Positions 1 through 5,529 of a DNA stretch of 5,971 bases are shown here, piece by piece. Within the stretch, counting starts at the first letter, position 1. Each line of letters opens with the position of its first letter. This stretch comes from Terrimesophilobacter sp036565765. GTDB taxonomy: Bacteria; Actinomycetota; Actinomycetes; Actinomycetales; Microbacteriaceae. The notes beneath the pieces were generated by a model that was given only the letters and a program-made list of their open reading frames with translations, was not told the DNA's origin and did not search any database. The DNA is taken from the NCBI RefSeq assembly GCF_036565765.1, contig NZ_DATCXP010000238.1; one strand, written 5' to 3'. Position numbers and translations under genes: made by a program.

Positions 1-549
1 GACGCCGGCATCGCGCCCATCCTGTGCCTGACGAAGACCGACCTGGCAGACCCGGCCGAGTTCCTAGCGAATTTCGCCGGACTCGACCTCACGGTCGTGA
101 CGAGCGAGCACGAGGACTTCCCGCTCGATCGCCTGCGCACTCTGCTCAGCAAACACACGACGGTGGCAGTCGGGCACTCCGGGGTCGGCAAGTCGACGCT
201 CGTGAACGCCCTCGTCCCGGATGCCCACCGCGCGATCGGCCGCGTCAACACGGTGACCGGTCGTGGCCGGCACACCTCGTCGTCGAGCATCTCGTACCGG
301 GTGGGCGACGGCTGGATCATCGACACCCCCGGCGTGCGCTCGTTCGGTCTCGGGCACGTGAACCCTGACAACATCCTCAGGTCGTTCACCGACCTGGCCG
401 AGATCGCGAAGGACTGCCCGCGAGGTTGCACTCACCTTCCCTCCGCGCCGGATTGCGCGATCAACGAGCGCGTCGCCGCCGGGGAGCTCGGCGAGACCGG
501 CAAACTCCGCCTCGACTCGCTGCAGCGCTTGCTTGCGACCCTGGCCTGA
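1..549 (+). CDS. rsgA: RsgA, ribosome small-subunit-dependent GTPase (C-terminal part)
   Basis: Circularly permuted GTPase that helps late maturation of the 30S ribosomal subunit in the cytoplasm. The frame is open from base 1, so the N-terminal OB-fold and start are outside; 182 residues are visible. The permuted order is clear: a G4-type motif TKTD (nt 31-42) comes first, then the P-loop GHSGVGKST (nt 172-198), a G2/switch segment GRHTSS (nt 268-285), and G3 DTPG (nt 322-333). A C-terminal zinc motif follows, with Cys, Cys, His and Cys codons at nt 415, 427, 433 and 454, and a helical tail ends at TGA 547-549. G4 has Thr where E. coli RsgA has Asn, and the zinc spacing is C-x3-C-x-H-x6-C. 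A GTG at nt 97 is internal and not the start. The gene converges on the next one with 28 bp between stops. Family assignment is very secure. Confidence 0.96.
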   Translation, partial: DAGIAPILCLTKTDLADPAEFLANFAGLDLTVVTSEHEDFPLDRLRTLLSKHTTVAVGHSGVGKSTLVNALVPDAHRAIGRVNTVTGRGRHTSSSSISYRVGDGWIIDTPGVRSFGLGHVNPDNILRSFTDLAEIAKDCPRGCTHLPSAPDCAINERVAAGELGETGKLRLDSLQRLLATLA

Positions 550-577
550 GAATCTCGGGGGCGCGCCCACCGTGCGG

Positions 578-1141
578 CTATCCGCGGCGCGGCGTCAACT
601 GAGTTTCCGTCCACCACTCGCGGGCCTTGCGGGGTAACCACCTGCACGGCCACACGAGAAGCGAAAGGGACAACGCCAGCAGGATCCATCCGAGGAGAAG
701 CAGCCACGGACTCGGTGCGAACACGGGGTACGTGTTGTTCTCGAACCGAACCTGTTCCCACACCCCGAATGGCACATAGGAGACGATGAGAAGGACAGCC
801 CCGGCGACCACTCCGGCAATCGTCACTTCTCCGTTGCCGAGCCAGGCTCGTCGCAGCGAAGGAATCAACCTGACGGGCAGTCCGAGAAGCCCAACGAGCA
901 GGCCTGTCACCGCGAAGACGATGAGAGCCCCGACGATCTCGGCGACGCCAGTGAAGGCCACGCTCACCGAAAAGGTCAGGATGTCGTCGAACTCCCCAAG
1001 GATGGCACCTGGCACCAGCGTCAGCTGCACCACCAAAACGACGCTGAGAACACCAATTACCAGCGCCGTGATCACGAGCTGACACGCAAACAGCGCCCAC
1101 GGCACCCAGCGAGCGCGGTGCTGCAACCTTGAGGATGTCAA
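578..1141 (-). CDS. Putative four-segment membrane protein, function unknown
   Basis: I do not recognise this 187-residue protein. It has a short basic N-terminus, then four strongly hydrophobic stretches at about residues 13-44, 56-88, 106-127 and 146-164. A basic loop RLIPSLRRAW (about 91-100) and a basic C-terminal tail suggest cytoplasmic sides. The loop between segments 3 and 4 (about 128-145) is polar and holds NNTYP. The start is taken as TTG at 1141-1139 because GAGGG lies 4 nt upstream and an upstream in-frame ATG is followed at once by a stop. A start further in, such as the TTG at codon 6 or the GTG at codon 13, is possible. Stop is TAG. Base composition is lower in GC than the neighbours (single lines counted by hand give about 55-63% against about 68-73% in rsgA and the transporter). 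The gene sits between rsgA and hisN on the opposite strand, which suggests insertion. Hydrophobic periodicity makes it a likely real gene, though no family motif supports it. Confidence 0.72.
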   Translation of the reverse strand: MTSSRLQHRARWVPWALFACQLVITALVIGVLSVVLVVQLTLVPGAILGEFDDILTFSVSVAFTGVAEIVGALIVFAVTGLLVGLLGLPVRLIPSLRRAWLGNGEVTIAGVVAGAVLLIVSYVPFGVWEQVRFENNTYPVFAPSPWLLLLGWILLALSLSLLVWPCRWLPRKAREWWTETQLTPRRG

Positions 1142-1158
1142 CCGACCCTCACATGGTT

Positions 1159-1187
1159 CCTATCGCAGAGATTGCCAATCTGGTCAA
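1159..1187 (-). promoter_or_regulatory. Possible promoter of the four-segment membrane protein gene
   Basis: On the minus strand TTGACC (1187-1182) is followed after 17 bp by GATAGG (1164-1159). The -35 matches the consensus well; the -10 only partly. A start near 1152 would give a leader of about 10 nt containing the GAGGG ribosome-binding sequence before the TTG start. The -35/-10 spacer contains the inverted repeat AGATTG-C-CAATCT (1169-1181), which could be an operator. Inferred from spacing and matches only. Confidence 0.33.
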
Positions 1188-1371
1188 CCGGACCAAGCTC
1201 CTTCAGGTTGGAACGCGTGGTGCTTTCGCGAATGCTACTCCGTCGCGAGAAACCCTCGCTACCAGGAGAACGAACGAATTCGACGGAGAAGGACCCACAT
1301 CATCCGCAGAATCGCACCGATTCGTCCATACTCGCGCTGATCTCCGTCGTTTTCGTTCAGAGGCTCGGCGA

Positions 1372-1377
1372 TAGCCT
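1372..1377 (+). promoter_or_regulatory. -10 element for a leaderless hisN transcript
   Basis: TAGCCT fits the actinobacterial -10 pattern TAnnnT and ends 6 bp before the GTG start codon of hisN. Transcription would then begin at or within a base of the start codon. No good -35 is visible; the best is a weak TTTTCG near 1350. The absence of a ribosome-binding sequence at usual spacing agrees with leaderless translation. An in-frame stop (TAG, 1372-1374) inside this element rules out a longer hisN reading frame. Confidence 0.45.
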
Positions 1378-1383
1378 TGGGGG

Positions 1384-2172
1384 GTGACCGATCCGACCCT
1401 CGCCTCCGATCTCGATTTCGCCCTGCAGCTGGCGGATTCCGCCGACGCCATCTCCCGCGAGCGATTCCGCGCGAACGACCTCGTCGTGACGATGAAGCCC
1501 GACATGACGCACGTGACGGATGCCGACAAGGCCGTCGAGACCGCCATCCGCGCGCGCGTTGCCGCGAGCCGTCCCGCAGACTCCATATACGGCGAGGAGT
1601 ACGGGACGGTGGGCGAATCGCGTCGCCAGTGGATCATCGACCCGATCGACGGCACCGCGAACTACCTGCGCGGCGTACCCGTGTGGGCCACGTTGATCGC
1701 CCTCGCCGTCGACGGCGTTCCGATGCTCGGCGTCGTGAGTGCTCCCGCACTCGGCCGACGCTGGTGGGGTGCGAACGGGCTCGGAGCGTTCACGAGGGAG
1801 CTCGACGGGGCAGAGCACGGCATCCGGGTCTCCCAGGTAGCCGACCTCGAGCACGCCTCGATCGCCTGCAGCGGCCTCGACCGCTTCGAGGAGGCCGGGC
1901 GCCTGACGCAGTACCTCGACCTCATGCGCGCCACCTGGCGCAACCGCGACTATGGCGACGCCTGGCCGTACATGATGGTCGCCGAGGGTCTCGTGGATGT
2001 CGCGGGCGAGTTCGGCCTGCAGCCCTACGACATGGCCGCCCTGTTCCCCATCGTGCAGGAGGCCGGCGGAACGTTCACCTCGATGGACGGAGAAGCCGGG
2101 CCATGGCATGGCTCAGCGCTCGCGACCAACGGGCGGTTACATGAGGCGGTACGTACGACACTCAGTCGCTGA
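1384..2172 (+). CDS. hisN: HisN, histidinol-phosphatase of the inositol monophosphatase family
   Basis: Predicted Mg2+-dependent cytoplasmic phosphatase that converts L-histidinol phosphate to L-histidinol, the penultimate step of histidine synthesis in many actinobacteria. The protein has 262 residues, the usual length for the family. Metal-site motifs are all present: GEE at 70-72, DPIDGT at 86-91 with ligands Asp86 and Asp89, and YDMAA at 215-219 followed by EAGG at 226-229, with Asp216 as the third-site aspartate. GDAWPYMMVAEG (191-202) precedes it. GTG at 1384 is the first possible start, since an in-frame TAG lies 12 bp upstream; the N-terminus aligns with what I recall of HisN proteins. 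The C-terminus (LSR then TGA) lies in the first copy of a 15-bp tandem repeat, and the convergent HNH gene ends 4 bp beyond. The alternative is a generic inositol-1-monophosphatase; closeness to rsgA and the YDMAA form (rather than WD) favour HisN. Confidence 0.92.
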   Translation: MTDPTLASDLDFALQLADSADAISRERFRANDLVVTMKPDMTHVTDADKAVETAIRARVAASRPADSIYGEEYGTVGESRRQWIIDPIDGTANYLRGVPVWATLIALAVDGVPMLGVVSAPALGRRWWGANGLGAFTRELDGAEHGIRVSQVADLEHASIACSGLDRFEEAGRLTQYLDLMRATWRNRDYGDAWPYMMVAEGLVDVAGEFGLQPYDMAALFPIVQEAGGTFTSMDGEAGPWHGSALATNGRLHEAVRTTLSR

Positions 2173-2191
2173 ACCGTCAGTCGCTGAACCG
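2162..2191. repeat. Exact 15-bp tandem duplication across two convergent stop codons
   Basis: TCAGTCGCTGAACCG occurs twice in direct succession, at 2162-2176 and 2177-2191, with no mismatch. Each copy holds both a plus-strand TGA in the hisN frame position and, as TCA, a minus-strand TGA in the HNH position. hisN uses the stop in copy 1 (2170-2172); the HNH gene uses the stop in copy 2 (2179-2177). With a single copy both proteins would keep the same ends but the genes would overlap tail to tail. Replication slippage is the simplest origin. Confidence 0.96.
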
Positions 2192-3457
2192 CACCGGCGT
2201 GTCCGGACGGTCGACCACGACGATGCCGTGCGGGGTCGTCCACTCCAGCACACCAGGGCTCACTTGGCGCAGCCCCCACCCCGAGAGGTGCTTGATGGTG
2301 TGGTGGCCCTGGCAGAGGACTTCGAGATTGCCCACCTCGGTGGGACCACCCTCGGAGAACGGGATCGTGTGGTCGATGTCGCTTCGCCAGGCCGCACGAT
2401 TGCAGGAGGGACAGCGACATCGACCGTCCCGCATCCGCAGATGTCGTCGCAGTCGTTCGCTCGGGCGATAGTTGTCGGTCGCCAGGACCAGATCGGTCAC
2501 CGGGTCGGTGATCACCCGGAGGAACGACGGCGCCTCCGCGGTCAGTTGCAGCGCGTCATCGAGGCCGATCGGTCCGCCGCCGAGGATCGTCGCGGGCTCG
2601 TCGCCCTTGCCGAGCAGTGTCAGCGCGGGGATGACGATGGCGACTTCGGCGCGGATGCCGGTGACCCCGGAGTGGACGTCGCCCGTGGCCTCGCCCGTGA
2701 GCTGGAGCTCGCAGAAGAGATCTGCGCGGAGCTGATCCAGCGTGCGAGGGTCATCCGGATTGGCCAGCCTCACCGCATTGGCCATCGCCGTGAGACGGTC
2801 CATGATGCCTGCCGCGAGCACCGTCGGGACTGTTGCGACGACCTCGGACATCCCGTCCACGGTCTCGAAGCTGCGGACCGATCGGCCCTCTTTCGCCTTC
2901 GCATGGCGCTCGGCGAAGCCGACCCCCGCGACCTTCTCGGCGGCGAGTTGAGCGAGCCGACGTAGCCGGCCGGGAGTGACAGATGCCGCCCGCGCGATGA
3001 CCGAGGATTCGTAGTCGGCCCGGCGCGCCGGGTCAGAGATCGACGAGCCTGCGGTCATCACGACGCGCGCGTGGGCGATCGAGAGCTCTGCGCACTGCAG
3101 TGCGTGAAGGGTGAGTGGGAAGTCGTCGACGAGGGTCAGCGCCTCGGAGAGCCTGGCCTGCATCGTGCGATCCGAAACCCGGGCGGCGATCGCGAGTTCG
3201 GCCGTCAGCGAGCGGAACGCCAGCTCGAATGACGCTCCCGGACCCTGTTCCGCGAGATTCTGCGCGATGAGCCCCGCGTAGATGAGGGAGCGCTCCGCGA
3301 ACCGCCGGGCCTCCTCGCGATCGAGCCCGGCCAGACGCTCGACGGCATCCAGAAACGGGTTGGAACTCTCGAGCCGGGCCACGAGGCAGTCGAACACGGC
3401 GTCAATATCGCCGGCATCAGGATCTGCCGGATAATCGATGCTTTGTTCGGGTAACAT
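2177..3457 (-). CDS. DUF222/HNH endonuclease-like protein (13E12 repeat family)
   Basis: Protein of 426 residues with the layout of the multicopy actinobacterial 13E12 family: a long alpha-helical DUF222-type region (about 25-345) and a C-terminal HNH nuclease domain (about 340-395). In the nuclease part I see CRCPSC (347-352), DIDH (360-363), GG-x6-N (Asn377) and LCQGHH-x3-KH (381-390). His363, Asn377 and His386 are the likely HNH residues; Cys349, Cys352, Cys382 and His385 could bind structural zinc. All are intact, so it need not be a decayed copy. The biological role of this family is unknown; DNA cleavage is inferred from the domain. ATG at 3457 is supported by a TAGAAT -10 element 9 bp upstream and by the absence of a ribosome-binding sequence. 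The gene converges on hisN and diverges from the transporter gene. In M. tuberculosis, REP13E12 copies serve as integration sites for prophage phiRv1. Confidence 0.95.
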   Translation of the reverse strand: MLPEQSIDYPADPDAGDIDAVFDCLVARLESSNPFLDAVERLAGLDREEARRFAERSLIYAGLIAQNLAEQGPGASFELAFRSLTAELAIAARVSDRTMQARLSEALTLVDDFPLTLHALQCAELSIAHARVVMTAGSSISDPARRADYESSVIARAASVTPGRLRRLAQLAAEKVAGVGFAERHAKAKEGRSVRSFETVDGMSEVVATVPTVLAAGIMDRLTAMANAVRLANPDDPRTLDQLRADLFCELQLTGEATGDVHSGVTGIRAEVAIVIPALTLLGKGDEPATILGGGPIGLDDALQLTAEAPSFLRVITDPVTDLVLATDNYRPSERLRRHLRMRDGRCRCPSCNRAAWRSDIDHTIPFSEGGPTEVGNLEVLCQGHHTIKHLSGWGLRQVSPGVLEWTTPHGIVVVDRPDTPVRFSD

Positions 3458-3466
3458 GATGCTCTG

Positions 3467-3472
3467 ATTCTA
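3467..3472 (-). promoter_or_regulatory. -10 element of the HNH gene
   Basis: Read on the minus strand this is TAGAAT, a strong actinobacterial -10, with 9 bp to the ATG. The predicted transcript would have a leader of only about 0-3 nt, so translation is leaderless or nearly so; no ribosome-binding sequence is present. No -35 is convincing. The element lies in one arm of a short inverted repeat (TCTAC at 3469-3473, GTAGA at 3481-3485, 7-bp spacer) that might bind a regulator but could be chance. Confidence 0.47.
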
Positions 3473-3539
3473 CCACATTAGTAGAGATTTTCGTACCATG
3501 ATCTTTGCAATTTACCCACGGTTCGCCGATTCAAATTGT

Positions 3540-3566
3540 GCATATTTGCAATCTGTGCAAATATGC
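3540..3566. promoter_or_regulatory. Operator-like perfect inverted repeat upstream of the MFS transporter gene
   Basis: GCATATTTGCA (3540-3550) and TGCAAATATGC (3556-3566) are exact reverse complements, 11 bp each, around a 5-bp spacer. The element ends 4 bp before the transporter ATG, in a stretch of about 39% GC (3471-3570, hand count) inside a high-GC region. Size and symmetry suit a dimeric repressor such as a TetR- or MarR-family protein, as is common for DHA2 efflux genes; the protein is not identified. A further copy of TTTGCAAT lies at 3504-3511. I could not place the transporter promoter with confidence. Candidate -10 elements (CATATT at 3541, TATGCT at 3562) both lie within or overlap this repeat, which would suit repression. 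A hairpin in the RNA is an alternative reading. Confidence 0.68.
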
Positions 3567-3570
3567 TGTA

Positions 3571-5217
3571 ATGCCTTCTGACGCTTCACCGACCGTCACA
3601 TCCCGACGGAGCCCCATTCGCCGTTCCCACGAAACCAAGCGCGGTCTGATCCTGCTCTTCGTCGGGCTCATGCTCGCCATGCTGCTCGCCTCGCTGAGCC
3701 AGACAGTGCTGAGCGCGGCCATGCCGACCATGGTCGGCGAGCTGAACGGTGTGGACCTCATGCTCTGGGTGATGACGGCGTACATCCTCGCCTCGACCAT
3801 CATGATGCCGATCTACGGCAAGGTCGGCGACCTTATCGGCCGCAAGGGCCTGCTCCTGTTCGCCATCACCGCGTTCATGGTCGGCTCGGTGCTCGGCGGC
3901 CTCGCCGGCGACATGAACATGCTCATCGTTGCCAGAGTCGTCCAGGGCATCGGCGGCGGTGGCCTGATGATCCTCTCGCAGGCGATCATCGCGGATGTCG
4001 TTCCCGCCCGCGAGCGCGGCAAGTACATGGGCGTCATGGGCGCGGTCTTCGCGGTGTCCTCCGTCGCCGGCCCGCTGCTCGGCGGCTGGTTCACCGAGGG
4101 CATCGGCTGGCGCTGGACGTTCTGGATCAACATCCCGCTCGGCATCCTCGCCCTCGCCGCCGCCGTCGCCTTCCTGCACCTCCCGAAGCACGACACCACC
4201 GTGCGACCGCGCATCGACGTCTTCGGCATGGCGCTGCTCGCCGCCGCGACGACGTGCCTCGTGCTCATCGCGAGTTGGGGAGGCAGCGTCTACGATTGGG
4301 ATTCACTGCAGATCCTCCTGCTCGCCGCCGGAACGATCGTCACCGGCATCCTCTTCGTCGTCGTCGAGCTGCACACACCGGAGCCGATCATCCCGATGCA
4401 CCTGTTCCGCGAGCGCAACTTCGTGCTCACGACGAGCGCAGGCCTTCTCACCGGCGTCGCGATGTTCGGCGTCATCGGGTACCTGCCCACCTACCTGCAG
4501 ATGACGTTCGGCCAGGACGCGACGACTGCGGGCCTGCTCATGATCCCGATGATGGGGGCACTGCTCGTGACCTCCGTCGTCACCGGCTGGCTCGTGAGTC
4601 GGTACGGCCGGTACAAGTGGATGCCGATGGCCGGTTCCCTGTTCGTCGCCGCGGGTCTCGCCCTTCTCAGCAGCATGACGCCCCAGACCCCGCTGTGGGT
4701 GTTCTGCGGCTACCTCGCCGTCATGGGCATGGGGCTCGGAACGAGCATGCAGATCCTCGTGCTCATCGTGCAGAACACCTTCCACGTGCGCATGGTGGGA
4801 ACGGCGACTGCCGCGAACAACTACTTCCGCCAGATCGGTGCGACGCTCGGCAGCGCCTTCGTCGGCAGCCTGTTCGCGACCCGACTGTTCGACCTGCTGG
4901 CCGAACGGATGCCGGTGAGCGCCGCGCTCGGCGACGGCGGCGCCCACTCCCTCACTCCTGATGCCGTGAAGCACCTGCCGGACGCCATCCGCACGGTCAT
5001 CGACCAGGCCTACAATGACGCGCTCACGCCGCTGTTCCTCTGGATGGTCCCGCTCGCGCTCGGCGCGTTCGTGCTGCTCTGCTTCGTCAAGGAGGTGCCG
5101 CTCGCGACGACGATCGACCGGGACGTGATGCCGGAGTCGCTCTCCGAGGGAGAACTGCTGATCACATCCGCTGATGACGCGGAGGGTAGCCCTCTCGTGA
5201 TCGCGAACGAGTCCTAG
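3571..5217 (+). CDS. DHA2-type MFS transporter, probable drug/proton antiporter
   Basis: Integral membrane protein of 548 residues with 14 predicted segments, the DHA2 (EmrB/QacA/LfrA) arrangement, probably proton-driven export of small hydrophobic or cationic compounds; substrate unknown. Motifs: GKVGDLIGRKG after segment 2 (about 83-93, motif A), ARVVQGIGGGG in segment 4 (about 121-131, motif B), GPLLGG in segment 5 (about 167-172, antiporter motif C) and WRWTFWINIPLG opening segment 6 (about 180-191), a DHA2 hallmark. In segment 1 the usual LDxT is LSQT, so the conserved acidic residue is Ser. The loop between segments 13 and 14 is long and polar, and the C-terminal tail of about 35 residues is acidic. 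ATG at 3571 is chosen because upstream in-frame GTG (3538) and TTG (3505) would put the inverted repeat into coding sequence and add an atypical Cys-rich extension. No ribosome-binding sequence is visible. No regulator gene adjoins it. Confidence 0.95.
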   Translation: MPSDASPTVTSRRSPIRRSHETKRGLILLFVGLMLAMLLASLSQTVLSAAMPTMVGELNGVDLMLWVMTAYILASTIMMPIYGKVGDLIGRKGLLLFAITAFMVGSVLGGLAGDMNMLIVARVVQGIGGGGLMILSQAIIADVVPARERGKYMGVMGAVFAVSSVAGPLLGGWFTEGIGWRWTFWINIPLGILALAAAVAFLHLPKHDTTVRPRIDVFGMALLAAATTCLVLIASWGGSVYDWDSLQILLLAAGTIVTGILFVVVELHTPEPIIPMHLFRERNFVLTTSAGLLTGVAMFGVIGYLPTYLQMTFGQDATTAGLLMIPMMGALLVTSVVTGWLVSRYGRYKWMPMAGSLFVAAGLALLSSMTPQTPLWVFCGYLAVMGMGLGTSMQILVLIVQNTFHVRMVGTATAANNYFRQIGATLGSAFVGSLFATRLFDLLAERMPVSAALGDGGAHSLTPDAVKHLPDAIRTVIDQAYNDALTPLFLWMVPLALGAFVLLCFVKEVPLATTIDRDVMPESLSEGELLITSADDAEGSPLVIANES

Positions 5218-5254
5218 CGGCCGCACCGGCGGGCCGAGGGCTTCGGAACACGAA

Positions 5255-5260
5255 TAGGCT
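5255..5260 (+). promoter_or_regulatory. -10 element for a leaderless transcript of the small SH3-like gene
   Basis: TAGGCT, preceded by GAA, matches the actinobacterial -10 pattern and stands 6 bp before the ATG at 5267, the distance at which transcription would start on the start codon itself. No -35 is evident 16-18 bp upstream. The gene has no ribosome-binding sequence, whereas the following dehydrogenase gene has a strong one, as expected for a leaderless first gene and a leadered second gene of one operon. Confidence 0.52.
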
Positions 5261-5266
5261 AGCGGC

Positions 5267-5503
5267 ATGACCGACCCGGCCCAGCTCATCGCCTCCGTGC
5301 CGCTGGGCACGCGGATGACCGTGCGCCGGCGCATAGACGGCGGCTTCACGGATGCTCTCGGGTACCTGCGCGAGCGCGGCGAGGCCGAATGCGTCGTGGA
5401 GACCCGAAGGGGTCTCGTGGCGATTCCGCTCTCGGAGGTCACCGCAGTCAGACTCGTGCCGCCTCCCCCGCCGCCGCGCGCGCCGCGCCATCCCTTGGTC
5501 TGA
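5267..5503 (+). CDS. Small protein resembling the SH3-like domain of Rv0428c-type acetyltransferases
   Basis: Protein of 78 residues without membrane segment or signal peptide. Residues 12-64 run VPLGTRMTVRRR, then TDALGYL, then VVETRRGLVAIPLSEVTAVRLV, a short beta-rich pattern that I recognise from memory as the SH3-like N-terminal domain of actinobacterial GNAT acetyltransferases related to Rv0428c. Here the catalytic GNAT part is absent: the chain ends in six prolines (65-70) and a basic tail RAPRHPLV. There is no room for a lost acetyltransferase before the next gene, which begins 26 bp on. The start is ATG 5267, 6 bp after a TAGGCT element. Probably co-transcribed with the dehydrogenase gene. 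The function is unknown; a binding or regulatory role is only a guess. That it is a real gene is likely from codon use, promoter and family resemblance. Confidence 0.8.
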   Translation: MTDPAQLIASVPLGTRMTVRRRIDGGFTDALGYLRERGEAECVVETRRGLVAIPLSEVTAVRLVPPPPPPRAPRHPLV

Positions 5504-5519
5504 ACTCACTGGTGCCGGG

Positions 5520-5525
5520 AAGGAG
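5520..5525 (+). promoter_or_regulatory. Ribosome-binding site fixing the dehydrogenase start
   Basis: AAGGAG lies 4 nt before the ATG at 5530 and matches the end of 16S rRNA well. It is the strongest such sequence in the window and settles the start of the alcohol dehydrogenase gene. Confidence 0.85.
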
Positions 5526-5529
5526 AGCC

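Noticed and set aside
558..585. Terminator between rsgA and the membrane gene: palindrome GGGCGCGCCC (558-567) and GCGG-CTAT-CCGC (574-585)
   Set aside because: The first has no loop, the second only a 4-bp stem, and neither is followed by a T-run on either strand.
1245..1259. Hairpin GCGAG-AAACC-CTCGC in the intergenic region
   Set aside because: A 5-bp stem without T-run or position near a start; no evidence that it acts.
1129..1374. Plus-strand frame of 81 codons across the divergent intergenic region before hisN
   Set aside because: TTG start without ribosome-binding sequence, overlap with the start of the membrane gene and with the hisN -10 element, no recognisable motif, unbiased composition. 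The region is better read as regulatory.
1357..2109. Minus-strand frame of 250 codons antisense to hisN
   Set aside because: The hisN strand holds complete catalytic motifs; the antisense product has none.
3505..3570. Longer transporter N-terminus from TTG 3505 or GTG 3538
   Set aside because: It would encode an atypical segment with two cysteines and place the operator-like repeat inside the gene; the usual DHA2 N-terminus fits ATG 3571.
5218..5236. Terminator after the transporter: CGGCC and GGCCG arms with a 9-base loop
   Set aside because: The stem is only 5 bp and no T-run follows; such arms are common by chance at this GC content.
4303..5442. Minus-strand frame of 379 codons antisense to the transporter gene
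   Set aside because: Very rich in His, Glu and Arg with no domain, and it runs through the transporter and the next gene; a typical shadow of GC-rich coding sequence.
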